DNA of 64,000 nucleotides from Spongisporangium articulatum (GTDB taxonomy: Bacteria; Actinomycetota; Actinomycetes; Actinomycetales; Kineosporiaceae): contig NZ_JBITLV010000001.1 of the NCBI RefSeq assembly GCF_044465595.1, positions 620,001-684,000 of the forward strand. Direction: 5' to 3'. This document shows, in pieces, positions 1-9,700 of this stretch. Below the pieces are notes generated by a model that ran no database searches, was not told the origin of the DNA, and worked only from the letters and a program-made list of their open reading frames with translations. The position numbers and the translations under genes are program-made. The first letter of the stretch is position 1, and each line of letters opens with the position of its first letter.

Positions 1-125
1 GGGGGTCGTTCCACATAGTTCTTCGAAAGTGGGGATAACTCGTCACCCGTGAACCACACGGGCTTCCGGCCTGCGCAAATGCCCATGCCCCCTGTGGAGA
101 CCGTTGTGGACAGGACGAGACAACG
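1..125. other. Intergenic stretch left of rsmG with DnaA-box-like sites
   Basis: No gene fits here. The segment lies just downstream of rsmG, where parA usually follows in actinobacteria, but the window ends first. A site TGTGGACAG at 105-113 matches the actinobacterial DnaA box (TGTGGACAA) at 8 of 9 positions, and a weaker TGTGGAGAC lies at 93-101. Binding by DnaA is inference. Confidence 0.35.
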
Positions 126-821
126 TCAGCGATTGCGGCGAGCCTTCGTGGAGGGCTTGGCCGGGGTAGAACGGTGCGCGCCGACCGTCACGCGGATCAC
201 GGTCGTCGTGGGATCGACGACCCCGACCCCGCATCCCACGACCTCGGCGGACACGGCTCCCAGGCGGGTCAGCTCGGCGCGCGCCTCGTCCAGTTCCTCC
301 GCGGCCGAGGCGCCCTTGAGAGCGAGCAACTGACCCTGCGGGCGCAATAGCGGTAGACACCAGCCGGCCAGTTTCGGCAGGGCCGCGACCGCCCGGGCGG
401 TGGCGACATCGAACCGGGCCCCCGACCGGGTCACCTCGTCGGCTCGACCGCGCGCGATCTCCACCCCACTCAACCCCAGCTCCTGGACCACCTCACGCAA
501 CCAGACCGATCGCCGGAGTAGGGGCTCGATCAGGGTCACCTTCAGGTCGGGCCGGGCGATGGCCAGAACGAGGCCGGGCAGACCGGCCCCCGACCCGACA
601 TCGGCCAGGGCGGCCGACGGGGGGATCAGCTCGGACACGACAGCGCAGTTGAGGACGTGCCGGTCCCAGATCCGCGGAACCTCACGCGGACCGATGAGCC
701 CACGCTCGAGGCCACTCGTCGAGAGTGCCTCGACATACCGCTGCACAAGCAGAACGCGGTCGCCGAAGATTTCGGCGACCGCGTCGCTCGTTCCACGTGG
801 AACAGACACCGGGTCGGTCAC
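126..821 (-). CDS. rsmG: 16S rRNA (guanine-N7) methyltransferase RsmG
   Basis: RsmG (GidB) methylates N7 of a guanine in the 530 loop of 16S rRNA using S-adenosylmethionine; loss of the gene gives low-level streptomycin resistance in several bacteria (family knowledge). The 231-residue protein has the family's usual length. The SAM-binding loop DVGSGAG is at residues 74-80, and the segment just before it (GPREVPRIWDRHVLNCA) is the conserved RsmG N-terminal motif. A basic tail (KARRNR) ends the protein. The start at 821 is chosen because the family N-terminus begins near there. It lies 12 bases beyond jag, in the same direction, so it is likely the last gene seen of the rpmH-rnpA-yidD-yidC-jag-rsmG series. 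A parS palindrome sits inside its first codons. Confidence 0.97.
   Translation of the reverse strand: MTDPVSVPRGTSDAVAEIFGDRVLLVQRYVEALSTSGLERGLIGPREVPRIWDRHVLNCAVVSELIPPSAALADVGSGAGLPGLVLAIARPDLKVTLIEPLLRRSVWLREVVQELGLSGVEIARGRADEVTRSGARFDVATARAVAALPKLAGWCLPLLRPQGQLLALKGASAAEELDEARAELTRLGAVSAEVVGCGVGVVDPTTTVIRVTVGAHRSTPAKPSTKARRNR
790..803. other. parS: parS centromere site
   Basis: GTTCCACGTGGAAC is a perfect 14-bp palindrome lying inside the first codons of rsmG. It matches the bacterial ParB-binding parS consensus (GTTYCACGTGRAAC) at every position. Origin-proximal parS sites in or near rsmG/parAB are the normal arrangement. The only open points are which ParB binds it and how many other sites the chromosome has. 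Confidence 0.9.
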
Positions 822-833
822 AACGAGCAGGGT

Positions 834-1436
834 TCAGGAGCCGGCGGGCAGGATCACCACGTGCCGGTTCGGCTCGACACCGTCGGACTCACTGACGAGC
901 CCGGCCTCGGCCACCACGTCGTGCACGATCTTCCGCTCGAAGGCGGTCATCGGCTCGAGGCTCAACTTCTCACCCGAGGACTTGACCTTCTCGCACGCGG
1001 TCCGCGCCTGCTCCTGGATCTGCTGCCGCCGCTTGGCGCGGTGGCCCGCGATGTCCAGCATCAGGCGGCTGCGCTCACCGGTGCTCGCCTGCACGGCCAA
1101 CCGGGTCAGCTCCTGCAGCGCCTCGAGTACCTCGCCGCCCTGACCCACCAGACGCCGGAGACTCCGGTCGTTGCCCGCCTCACCGAGGATGGCCAAGGAC
1201 GCCCGACCGTTCTCGACGTCGATGTCGATGTCGCCGTCGGCGTCGATGATGTCGAGGAGTTCCTCGAGGTAGTCGGCCGCCACCTCGCCCTCCTCCTCGA
1301 GGTCGCGCACCGAACCCCGACGCTTCGAGGTCGTGCCCTCGGCCGCCGCCTCGGGCGCCTCACTGTCAGGAGCCGGCGCCTCCGTGGCGACCGCTCCCTC
1401 CGTGGCCGTGACGTCCAGTTCGTTGGTCTCGCTCAT
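834..1436 (-). CDS. jag: Jag/KhpB-type KH-R3H RNA-binding protein
   Basis: This 200-residue protein is the Jag (SpoIIIJ-associated, KhpB) family RNA-binding protein encoded beside yidC. Residues 1-55 are acidic and Ala/Glu/Pro-rich and probably disordered. A KH domain covers about 58-130, with the GxGG-type loop at 98-101 (GQGG). An R3H domain covers about 135-198, with the signature Arg168-x3-His172. The ATG at 1436 is preferred because GAGGAG lies just upstream at about 1442-1447; a GTG one codon upstream is too close to it. In firmicutes the family affects elongation and small-RNA regulation; here the role is inferred from family only. Confidence 0.93.
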   Translation of the reverse strand: MSETNELDVTATEGAVATEAPAPDSEAPEAAAEGTTSKRRGSVRDLEEEGEVAADYLEELLDIIDADGDIDIDVENGRASLAILGEAGNDRSLRRLVGQGGEVLEALQELTRLAVQASTGERSRLMLDIAGHRAKRRQQIQEQARTACEKVKSSGEKLSLEPMTAFERKIVHDVVAEAGLVSESDGVEPNRHVVILPAGS

Positions 1437-1554
1437 CACGCTCTCCTCACTGGGTCGCCGCACCCGAGCCCGAGGGCTCACCGGCGCGACCGGTTCCGCC
1501 TACCCTGCCCGCGACTCGAACCCCCGAGCTGCAGCAGGACGATCTGCTCGCGCC

Positions 1555-2604
1555 TCAGGCGCTGTTGGCTCCCGCGCTGTCTCCGGCGCTGTCTCCGGCG
1601 CTGCCGCCGCCCGCCCCACCGGATGAACCCGTCGGCTTACCGGGTCGCTGCTGACCGGACCGCTTGCTCTTCGGCTGCCGCTTGGGCTGGACCCGCTGCC
1701 GGGACTCTCCCTCGGCCGGCTCGGTCTCGGCGTCGGTCGACGACGACTTCAGCTCCGCCCCGACGGCCGGCTTGCCGCGCTTGGCCCGGCGTTCGTTCAG
1801 CGCCTTCTCGGCCAGCGAGCCCGGGGCCGGCATCCGGCGGATCGTGTAGAACTGCTGGCCCATCGACCACATGTTCGTGGTGAACCAGTAGATGAGGACA
1901 CCGATCGGGAAGTTGACACCCGACACCGCGAAGATCAGCGGCAGCACGTACAGCAGCACCTTCTGCTGCTGGGCCATCGGCCCCTCGAGGGCCGACGGGG
2001 GCATGTTCTTCATCATCAGCTGACGCTGCGAGGTGAAGGTGCTCGCCGACATCAGGATGATCAGCACGACGGTGAGGATCTTGACGGACAGCTCGTCCGA
2101 CCCGAGGAACGTCGACGAGAGCTTGGCACCGAAGAGTGTGGACTGCTCAGCCTGGGAGGCGAGCGTCTGGGTCATGGCCCCGATCGGATCCTTGCTGCCG
2201 TCGGCGATGCCCTTCAGCCCGTTCAGGACCCGGAACAGTGAGAAGAAGATCGGCGCCTGGAGCAGGATCGGCAGGCAGGAAGCGAACGGGTTGGTGCCGT
2301 GCTCCCGGTAGACCGCCATGGTCTCCTGGGTCATCGCCTGACGCGAAGCCTGGTCGTTCTTCCCCTTGTACTTCTGCTGGATCTTGCGGATCTCCGGCTG
2401 GACCAGCTGCAGCCCTCGGGACGCCTTGATCTGCTTGACGAACAGCGGGATCAGCAGGATGCGGATGACGACCACGAGGCCGACGATCGACAGCGCCCAG
2501 GTCCAGCCGGACTCCGCCGGCAGACCGATGTCGGTCAGCAGACCGTGGAAGGTCACCATGATCCAGGCGACCACCACCTCGAGCGGCTTGAGAATCTCGG
2601 TCAT
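1555..2604 (-). CDS. yidC: Membrane protein insertase YidC
   Basis: YidC inserts and folds membrane proteins alone or with SecYEG. The 349-residue protein has five predicted membrane segments in the YidC/Oxa1 core. The conserved arginine of the hydrophilic groove is Arg48 (VVIRILLIPLFVKQI). A cytoplasmic hairpin rich in Lys/Gln follows (about 60-110). The C-terminal tail of about 80 residues is basic then Gly/Ala/Ser-rich, as in other actinobacterial homologues where it contacts ribosomes. There is no N-terminal lipobox, unlike the firmicute homologue SpoIIIJ. It follows yidD by 15 bases and precedes jag by 118. Confidence 0.96.
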   Translation of the reverse strand: MTEILKPLEVVVAWIMVTFHGLLTDIGLPAESGWTWALSIVGLVVVIRILLIPLFVKQIKASRGLQLVQPEIRKIQQKYKGKNDQASRQAMTQETMAVYREHGTNPFASCLPILLQAPIFFSLFRVLNGLKGIADGSKDPIGAMTQTLASQAEQSTLFGAKLSSTFLGSDELSVKILTVVLIILMSASTFTSQRQLMMKNMPPSALEGPMAQQQKVLLYVLPLIFAVSGVNFPIGVLIYWFTTNMWSMGQQFYTIRRMPAPGSLAEKALNERRAKRGKPAVGAELKSSSTDAETEPAEGESRQRVQPKRQPKSKRSGQQRPGKPTGSSGGAGGGSAGDSAGDSAGANSA

Positions 2605-2619
2605 CGGCTCCTCGCCGGG

Positions 2620-2976
2620 TCAGGCCGCTCGTCGCTCGGACGGCACGGGGTGGGGCTCCGGGTGGAGACCAGGACAAGACTGGTGGTCGTGGCCGGGGTC
2701 GGCCTCGAGGTGCTCACGGCCACGGGCGCGCACGGGAGGAACGAGGTCGACACCACCGAGGTTCCAGGGGTTGCAGCGCAGCAAGCGCCAGACCGCGAGG
2801 GCCGTCCCCTTGAACACCCCGTGCCGCCCGACCGCGATCAGCGCGTACTCCGAGCAGCTCGGGTAGAACCGACACGTCGGCCCGTACCAGGGAGAGACCA
2901 CCGCGCGGTAGACGTGCAGAAGACCGACGATTACCAGACGTGGCAACCGAGTCACTGTCCGCAGTACACGCTTCAT
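2620..2976 (-). CDS. yidD: Membrane protein insertion efficiency factor YidD
   Basis: YidD is a small membrane-associated factor that aids YidC-dependent insertion. The hallmark sequence YGPTCRFYPSCSEYA is at residues 31-45, with Cys35 and Cys41. It is preceded by an amphipathic N-terminal helix and followed by GVFKGTALAVWRLLRCNPW. At 118 residues it is slightly longer than the usual 70-100 because of a His/Pro-rich tail. The ATG at 2976 overlaps the rnpA stop in an ATGA, so the two are probably translationally coupled. Confidence 0.95.
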   Translation of the reverse strand: MKRVLRTVTRLPRLVIVGLLHVYRAVVSPWYGPTCRFYPSCSEYALIAVGRHGVFKGTALAVWRLLRCNPWNLGGVDLVPPVRARGREHLEADPGHDHQSCPGLHPEPHPVPSERRAA

Positions 2977-3344
2977 GACCTCGCCTGATCCCTGGTCGAT
3001 CGCAGAACCGAACCCAGCGCACCGGTGAGGTCCGACGCGAGCCGCGCTCCGTCGTCCGCCCCCGCCGGGTTGGCCCGGACGACGACCAGCGAGCCGGGCG
3101 CGAGCCGACCCAGTTCCGCCTGCATGAGGTGTCGCAGCCGACGCTTCACCCGGTTACGGGTGACGGAACCACCGACGGCCTTGGAGACGATGAAGCCGAC
3201 TCGGGCCGGGGCCTCGGCAGGGGTGGCCGCACCCTCAGGCGCGCGGTAGTGCACGACCAGGGTGCGTCGACCGGCACGGCGACCACCGCGCACGGCGGTG
3301 GTGAAGTCCGATCCGCTGCGCATCCGGTGAGAGGCCGGGAGCAC
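2973..3344 (-). CDS. rnpA: Ribonuclease P protein component
   Basis: RnpA is the protein subunit of RNase P, which removes the 5' leader from precursor tRNAs. The 123-residue sequence has the conserved N-terminus (LPASHRMRSGSDF) and the RNR signature RNRVKRRLR at residues 63-71 that binds RNA. It starts with GTG at 3344. rpmH lies just upstream, the near-universal arrangement, so the two are likely co-transcribed. Confidence 0.96.
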   Translation of the reverse strand: MLPASHRMRSGSDFTTAVRGGRRAGRRTLVVHYRAPEGAATPAEAPARVGFIVSKAVGGSVTRNRVKRRLRHLMQAELGRLAPGSLVVVRANPAGADDGARLASDLTGALGSVLRSTRDQARS

Positions 3345-3362
3345 CGGGGTGACCCGCCCGGT

Positions 3363-3500
3363 TCAGGCGGACAGTTCGGAGCGGCCCTTGCGGCGGCGAG
3401 CCGAGAGGATGGCGCGCCCGGCACGGGTACGCATCCGCAGGCGGAAGCCGTGGGTCTTGGCCCGGCGCCTGTTGTTGGGCTGGAAGGTCCGCTTGCTCAC
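3363..3500 (-). CDS. rpmH: 50S ribosomal protein L34
   Basis: This 45-residue, very basic protein begins MSKRTFQPNNRRRAKTHGFR and ends GRSELSA, which is unmistakably L34. It starts with GTG at 3500, and AGGAG lies about 8 bases upstream on the minus strand. L34 is the first gene of the leftward operon, divergent from dnaA. Confidence 0.97.
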   Translation of the reverse strand: MSKRTFQPNNRRRAKTHGFRLRMRTRAGRAILSARRRKGRSELSA

Positions 3501-4006
3501 CTGAGAACTCCTGATCTAGTACGTGCAGGCCTGGCACGGTTCACGGGCGAGCCGGAGCGATTCCGGACCCACCCCTGAGACGTTGACGCCGGCCTCCATC
3601 GGACGCCCACGCCAAGGTTCGGTGAACCAGGAACGTGGACATGCGAAGACAGGCCGCCGTCAAGCTCCCTAACGGTACGGGGGCGCGATGCAGCCGGTCA
3701 AACCGGCGGCGAGCCGCCCGGCGCGGTGGTTCCGACTCCCGCAGATCACCCCGCGGATGCCGCCGAAACCGCTGAGCCGAGGCCGTCGCCTACCCGGCAT
3801 TCGACAAGCTATGGTCCTCTCTTACGGGTGCCGCGGTCGTGCCGACACGCCCGTCGCCGTGGGTCGTCACCGAGAGGCTCTCGACCCCCTCGACCCGGTG
3901 GGCCAGGCCTACCGACGCCGGCGACGACGTCGTGTGTCGCGGAATTGCACACAGCTGTGGATAAAGGTGGGGACGATGGCCGTTCGGCCAAGGAAGGTGA
4001 GCACCC
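3501..4006. promoter_or_regulatory. rpmH-dnaA divergent control region with a DnaA box
   Basis: This 506-base gene-free region must hold the promoters of the rpmH operon (leftward) and dnaA (rightward). A perfect DnaA box TGTGGATAA lies at 3956-3964, about 43 bases ahead of the dnaA start, and a one-mismatch copy (TGTGGAGAA) lies at about 4034 inside dnaA. This suggests autoregulation by DnaA. I could not assign -35/-10 elements with confidence. Confidence 0.7.
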
Positions 4007-5626
4007 TTGGCCACGTCTGAGGAGCCCTTCGCCACTCTGTGGAGAAGGGCCATCGAGGCTCTGGACGGCGCCGGGGTCACCGCGCAGCAGCGTGCCTTCG
4101 TCCGTCTCGCCCGACCGGTCGGCCTCCTGGACGGCACCGCCCTGCTCGCCGCGCCGAACGACCTGACCAAGGAGATCCTGGAGCAGCGCGTCCGGGAGAC
4201 GATCGTCGCCGTCCTCAGCGAGCAGCTCGGCTACCAGGTCCGCCTCGCCGTGACGGTCGATCCGGGCCTGGTCGCCGACGCGCCCGAGGCCACCGAGAAC
4301 CGGACGGACCCCGACGGCGCCGTGATCGACGTCCGGAACCTCGACCGCGGGGCCGGGCTCGACGTGCGCTCCGGCGACGCCGACGAACTGGTCTCCGTGT
4401 CCGAGGGCCGCCTGGCCGAGGGGGCCGACTCGTTGCGGCTGACGGACGGTCCGGCCGTCGACGCGCGCAGCGTGGACGTGCGGGACGTCGACCCGCCGCG
4501 CCCGTCGTCCGACGGCCCTTCCATCGGCTCGCGCGAGAACCCGCGCACCGACGAGATCCCCGCGGCCCGTCCCGGCGCGAAGAACAGCGAACCCGCCCGG
4601 CTGAACCCGAAGTACACCTTCGACACGTTCGTCATCGGCTCCAGCAACCGGTTCGCACACGCGGCTGCGGTCGCGGTCGCCGAGGCGCCGGCCAAGGCCT
4701 ACAACCCGCTGTTCGTCTACGGCGAGTCCGGGCTGGGCAAGACGCACCTGCTGCACGCCATCGGGCACTACGCCCAGAACCTCTACCCGGGGGTGCGGGT
4801 GCGGTACGTGAACTCCGAGGAGTTCACCAACGACTTCATCAACAGCATCCGCGACGACAAGGCGAGCGCGTTCCAGCGCCGCTACCGCGACAGCGACGTG
4901 CTGCTGATCGACGACATCCAGTTCCTGCAGGGCAAGGTGCAGACGCAGGAGGAGTTCTTCCACACCTTCAACACGCTGCACAACGCCAACAAGCAGGTGG
5001 TCATCACCTCCGATCTGCCGCCGAAGCAGCTGGCCGGGTTCGAGGAACGGATGCGTTCCCGGTTCGAGTGGGGGCTGATCACCGACGTCCAGCCGCCCGA
5101 CCTCGAGACCCGCATCGCGATCCTGCGCAAGAAGGCGATCGGCGACCGGCTCGAGGTCCGTGACGACGTCATGGAGTTCATTGCCAGCAAGATCTCCTCG
5201 AACATCCGCGAGCTCGAGGGCGCGCTGATCCGGGTGACGGCGTTCGCCAGCCTGAACCGGCAGCCGGTCGACCTGAACCTTGCCGAGATCGTCCTCAAGG
5301 ATCTGATCCCGACCGAGGACACCCCGGAGATCACGCCGGCCGTGATCATGGCCCAGACCGCGGCCTACTTCTCCCTGACCATCGAGGACCTCTGCGGTTC
5401 GAGCCGGTCGCGCACGCTGGTCAACGCCCGGCAGATCGCGATGTACCTGTGCCGGGAGCTGACCGACCTGAGCCTGCCCAAGATCGGTCAGCAGTTCGGC
5501 GGCCGCGACCACACCACGGTCATCCACGCCGACCGCAAGATCCGGCAGTTGATGGCCGAGCGGCGTTCGATCTTCAACCAGGTCACCGAGCTGACCAACC
5601 GCATCAAGCAGACCTCACGCGCCTGA
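4007..5626 (+). CDS. dnaA: Chromosomal replication initiator DnaA
   Basis: DnaA is the AAA+ initiator that binds origin boxes, melts the duplex and loads the helicase. The 539-residue protein has an N-terminal domain I (1-90). A long Asp/Pro/Arg-rich linker covers about 90-200. The AAA+ core has Walker A GESGLGKT at 239-246 and Walker B LLIDD at 299-303. The C-terminal helix-turn-helix carries the signature DHTTV at 501-505. The start is TTG at 4007: the codon three positions upstream is a stop, and AGGAAGG at 3990-3996 gives a good ribosome site. A GTG at 3997 in another frame reads only a few codons. Confidence 0.98.
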   Translation: MATSEEPFATLWRRAIEALDGAGVTAQQRAFVRLARPVGLLDGTALLAAPNDLTKEILEQRVRETIVAVLSEQLGYQVRLAVTVDPGLVADAPEATENRTDPDGAVIDVRNLDRGAGLDVRSGDADELVSVSEGRLAEGADSLRLTDGPAVDARSVDVRDVDPPRPSSDGPSIGSRENPRTDEIPAARPGAKNSEPARLNPKYTFDTFVIGSSNRFAHAAAVAVAEAPAKAYNPLFVYGESGLGKTHLLHAIGHYAQNLYPGVRVRYVNSEEFTNDFINSIRDDKASAFQRRYRDSDVLLIDDIQFLQGKVQTQEEFFHTFNTLHNANKQVVITSDLPPKQLAGFEERMRSRFEWGLITDVQPPDLETRIAILRKKAIGDRLEVRDDVMEFIASKISSNIRELEGALIRVTAFASLNRQPVDLNLAEIVLKDLIPTEDTPEITPAVIMAQTAAYFSLTIEDLCGSSRSRTLVNARQIAMYLCRELTDLSLPKIGQQFGGRDHTTVIHADRKIRQLMAERRSIFNQVTELTNRIKQTSRA

Positions 5627-6329
5627 CCCGCCCGACGGGCTGTGGACAGTCCACCCGGTGCGGTCTCACCAGGACAATCCGGTCACCCTGAGCAACACTG
5701 GTGCCTTCGCGTCCCACACCTCTCGGTGGCGAATGGACACGCTTCGTACACAGGTGGGGAAAACCTTGTGGACGACGCGAGGCGTTACCAACGGGTCACT
5801 TCCCGGACACACGGCAGGTAAACGGGCGTTTGGTTCGCACCGTCCGGCAACGTCGCAGGTGAGGACCCTGGGGACAGTCGCGAGGAACCGGGCGTGGACA
5901 GTCCCGTGGATATCCCCGGTCGCCCTGGGGACGGCGTGTGTTCTCCCGGCGTTCGGATGGGGAAAGCCCGGTGGCCGCCGGTGGACCGAGCATCCGTCGT
6001 CCACCGCCGTCCCCGGCCGCGGGCCGGTTCCTCGACAGCTCGTCCACCCCCGCTCGAGCCTTCCCAACTGCGACGACGCGAGATATCCCCAGCTTCAACA
6101 GGCGCTATGACAAAGACTGAATAGATCCCTAGGAAGAAATGTCATCCACCCACAACTACCCCGAGCCCCTCCCCGCTCTGAGCCCTTCCCGTCTGACGAG
6201 GTCAGGTACCGGCCGACACCCCGCATCGCGTACTGTCTCCTTCACCCGTACGGCCGCACGTCGTGGCCGACCCGTAGTTCGTGGGGGACCAGTGTTCGCG
6301 GGGGACGAGTTCTAGAGAGGGTGGCGGGC
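5627..6329. other. oriC: Origin of replication (oriC)
   Basis: The dnaA-dnaN gap of about 0.7 kb is the actinobacterial origin position. DnaA-box-like sites (consensus TGTGGACAA or its complement) seen by eye are: 5641-5649 (8/9), 5767-5775 (8/9), 5893-5901 (7/9), 5997-6005 (7/9, reverse), 6040-6048 (7/9, reverse) and 6142-6150 (7/9, reverse). The only clearly AT-richer stretch is about 6095-6150, next to dnaN, which is the best candidate for the unwinding element. A GAGAGG ribosome site lies at about 6314-6320. Confidence 0.9.
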
Positions 6330-7460
6330 GTGAAACTCCGGGTGGAGCGCGATGCACTCGCCGACGCCGTCGCGTGGGCCGCACGAGCACTGCCGGCGCG
6401 GCCGCCGGTGCCGGTCCTCGCCGGGCTCGTCCTCGAGGCCGACTCCGCGGGCATCCTGCGGCTGTCCAGCTTCGACTACGAGGTCTCCGCGCGCGTGGAG
6501 GTCCCGGCCGAGGTGATGGACGCCGGGAGCGTGCTGGTCTCCGGCCGGCTGCTCGCCGACATCTCGAAGTCCCTGCCGGGCAAGCCCGTCGACATCACGA
6601 CCGACGGTTCGAAGGTCTCGGTCACGTGCGGCTCCGGGCGCTTCACCCTGCTGACCATGCCGGTCGAGGAGTACCCGAGTCTGCCGAGCATGCCGGAGGC
6701 CTCCGGCACCGTGCCGGGCGACGCGTTCGCGAAGGCCGTCGCGCAGGTCGGCGTCGCCGCCAGCCGCGACGAGACGCTGCCGATCCTGACCGGTGTCCGG
6801 GTCGAGGTCGAGGGTGACCAGCTCACCCTCCTGGCCACCGACCGCTACCGGTTGGCGATGCGCACCATCACCTGGCAGCCGTCGGACCCGGCGGTCAGCG
6901 ACGTCGCGCTGGTCCGGGCGCGCACGCTGTCGGACGTCGCCAAGGCCCTGGGCACGGGCGCCGACGTCACGTTCGGTCTGAGCACCGGCGGCAGCACCGA
7001 GATGGTCGGCTTCGAGGCCGGCGGCCGGCGCACCACGTCGCTGCTCGTGGACGGCGAATACCCCAAGGTACGAGCGCTTTTCCCGGATTCGGTGCCGATC
7101 CACGCGGTGGTCGACACCCAGGCGCTGATGGACGCCGTGCGTCGCGTCGCGCTCGTGGCCGAGCGCAACACGCCGGTGCACCTGAGCTTCACCGACGGCG
7201 CGTTGACCCTCGAGGCCGGGCAGGGCGAGGACGCCCAGGCGTCGGAGGCGGTCGAGGCCACGCTGGTCGGCGAGGAGCTGTCGATCGCGTTCAACCCGCA
7301 GTTCCTCCTCGACGGCCTGGGCGCGCTCGACACCCCGCTCGCTAGGCTGTCCTTCACCGAGCCGAGGAAGCCTGCGGTGCTCTCCCCGCAGACCGAGCCG
7401 GACGGCCCGGACGACACCAGCTACCGCTATCTACTCATGCCCGTGCGGATCACCAGCTGA
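6330..7460 (+). CDS. dnaN: DNA polymerase III sliding clamp (beta subunit)
   Basis: DnaN is the ring-shaped clamp that tethers the replicative polymerase and many partner proteins to DNA. The 376-residue protein has the three repeated clamp folds. The typical actinobacterial N-terminus reads MKLRVERDALADAVAWAARA, and the C-terminus ends YLLMPVRI. An upstream in-frame GTG at 6321 is possible, but the GTG at 6330 gives the conserved family N-terminus and a normal distance to the GAGAGG ribosome site. Confidence 0.97.
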   Translation: MKLRVERDALADAVAWAARALPARPPVPVLAGLVLEADSAGILRLSSFDYEVSARVEVPAEVMDAGSVLVSGRLLADISKSLPGKPVDITTDGSKVSVTCGSGRFTLLTMPVEEYPSLPSMPEASGTVPGDAFAKAVAQVGVAASRDETLPILTGVRVEVEGDQLTLLATDRYRLAMRTITWQPSDPAVSDVALVRARTLSDVAKALGTGADVTFGLSTGGSTEMVGFEAGGRRTTSLLVDGEYPKVRALFPDSVPIHAVVDTQALMDAVRRVALVAERNTPVHLSFTDGALTLEAGQGEDAQASEAVEATLVGEELSIAFNPQFLLDGLGALDTPLARLSFTEPRKPAVLSPQTEPDGPDDTSYRYLLMPVRITS

Positions 7461-7497
7461 ACCTGGTACTCCGTCGGTCGAGGCAAGGGGTTCACGG

Positions 7498-8424
<927 letters not shown>

Positions 8425-8512
8425 CGTACGTCCACACCGGGAAGCCGGTTCTCCACACGACTTTCCACAACGTTTTCCACAGAATGATTTGTGCAGGGAT
8501 GCGGGGTCGGCC
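8425..8512. promoter_or_regulatory. gnd-recF spacer with repeated TTTCCACA sites
   Basis: Four DnaA-box-like sites sit in one orientation: ACGTCCACA at 8428-8436, a CTCCACAC at about 8451, CTTTCCACA at 8461-8469 and TTTTCCACA at 8473-8481. The last is one mismatch from TTATCCACA. They could control recF or help titrate DnaA; neither is demonstrated. Confidence 0.5.
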
Positions 8513-9700
8513 GTGCGGGTGAGTCATCTGCAACTGGCCGACTTCCGCTCCTACACCGCTGCCGACCTGCAGTTCGACCCCGGAGTGACGGCACTGGTCG
8601 GGCCGAACGGGCAGGGCAAGACGAATCTCGTGGAGGCGATCGGGTACATAGCGACCCACGGCAGCCACCGGGTATCCACAGATGCCGCGCTGGTCCGGCA
8701 GGGGGCGTCGCGAGCGGTGATCCGGTGTGCGATCGAGCGCGACGACCGGCACGCGCTGGTCGAGCTCGAACTCGTGCCCGGCGGCAGCAACCGGGCCCGG
8801 GTCAACCGCTCGCCGTTGCCGCGGGCCCGGGAGGCGCTCGGCCTGCTGCGCACCGTGCTGTTCGCCCCCGAGGACCTGGCCCTGGTCAAGGGCGACCCCG
8901 ACGGTCGGCGCCGGTTCCTGGACGACCTGCTGGTGGCCCGGGCTCCCCGCTTCGCCGGGGTGCGCAGCGACTACGACCGGGCCCTGCGCCAACGCAACGC
9001 CCTGCTGAAGAGTGCGGGCGCCACGATCAAGGCCGGCCGCGGCGACGTGCGCACCCTCGACGTGTGGGACGCCCACCTGGCCCGCACCGGCGCCGACCTG
9101 CTCGCCGCGCGGTTGAAGCTGGTGCAGGACCTGGCCGTCCCCACCGGCAAGGCGTACGCCCAGGTCAGCAACGGGCAGGGCGACGCCGAGCTGACCTACC
9201 GGAGCAGCCTGGACGAAGCCGAGTCCGGCCCCGACGGGGCCCGGGAAGCGGGTGGGGCGCCGACCCCGGCGACCGGGGCGGACGTCGTCCCGGCCCGTGA
9301 CCTGCTGGAGGCCCGCCTGCTCGAGGCCCTGGCCAAGGTGCGCGGCAAGGAACTCGAGCGGGGCGTCAGCCTGATCGGCCCGCACCGTGACGACCTGCTG
9401 CTCACGCTCGGCGGCCTGCCCGCCAAGGGGTACGCGAGCCACGGGGAGTCGTGGTCGTTCGCGCTCGCGCTGCGGCTGGCCAGCTACGAGCTGCTCACCC
9501 ACGACGGCGACAGCGAACCCGTGCTGATCCTGGACGACGTGTTCGCCGAACTGGACGCCGGGCGCCGGGCCCGGCTGGCCGACCTCGTCGCCGGTGCGGA
9601 GCAGGTGATCGTCACCGCCGCCGTTGCGGAGGATGTACCCGAGGTACTCGACGGTGCGAGGGTGGACGTCATGGCCAGCGAGGTGCGCCGTGTCCGGTGA
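8513..9700 (+). CDS. recF: DNA replication and repair protein RecF
   Basis: RecF is an SMC-like ATPase that helps load RecA at single-strand gaps. The sequence has Walker A GPNGQGKT at residues 30-37, the family's VSHLQLADFRSY start, and the C-terminal signature/Walker B region LILDDVFAELDAGRR. I chose GTG at 8513 (MRVSHLQL...), which gives 395 residues and the usual N-terminus; GTG at 8519 is almost as good. An upstream in-frame ATG at 8489 would add eight unconserved residues. The stop overlaps the next gene by 11 bases. Confidence 0.95.
   Translation: MRVSHLQLADFRSYTAADLQFDPGVTALVGPNGQGKTNLVEAIGYIATHGSHRVSTDAALVRQGASRAVIRCAIERDDRHALVELELVPGGSNRARVNRSPLPRAREALGLLRTVLFAPEDLALVKGDPDGRRRFLDDLLVARAPRFAGVRSDYDRALRQRNALLKSAGATIKAGRGDVRTLDVWDAHLARTGADLLAARLKLVQDLAVPTGKAYAQVSNGQGDAELTYRSSLDEAESGPDGAREAGGAPTPATGADVVPARDLLEARLLEALAKVRGKELERGVSLIGPHRDDLLLTLGGLPAKGYASHGESWSFALALRLASYELLTHDGDSEPVLILDDVFAELDAGRRARLADLVAGAEQVIVTAAVAEDVPEVLDGARVDVMASEVRRVR

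Noticed and set aside
3809..5527. A 572-codon open frame opposite dnaA
   Set aside because: Same cause; composition is antisense-like and dnaA is certain.
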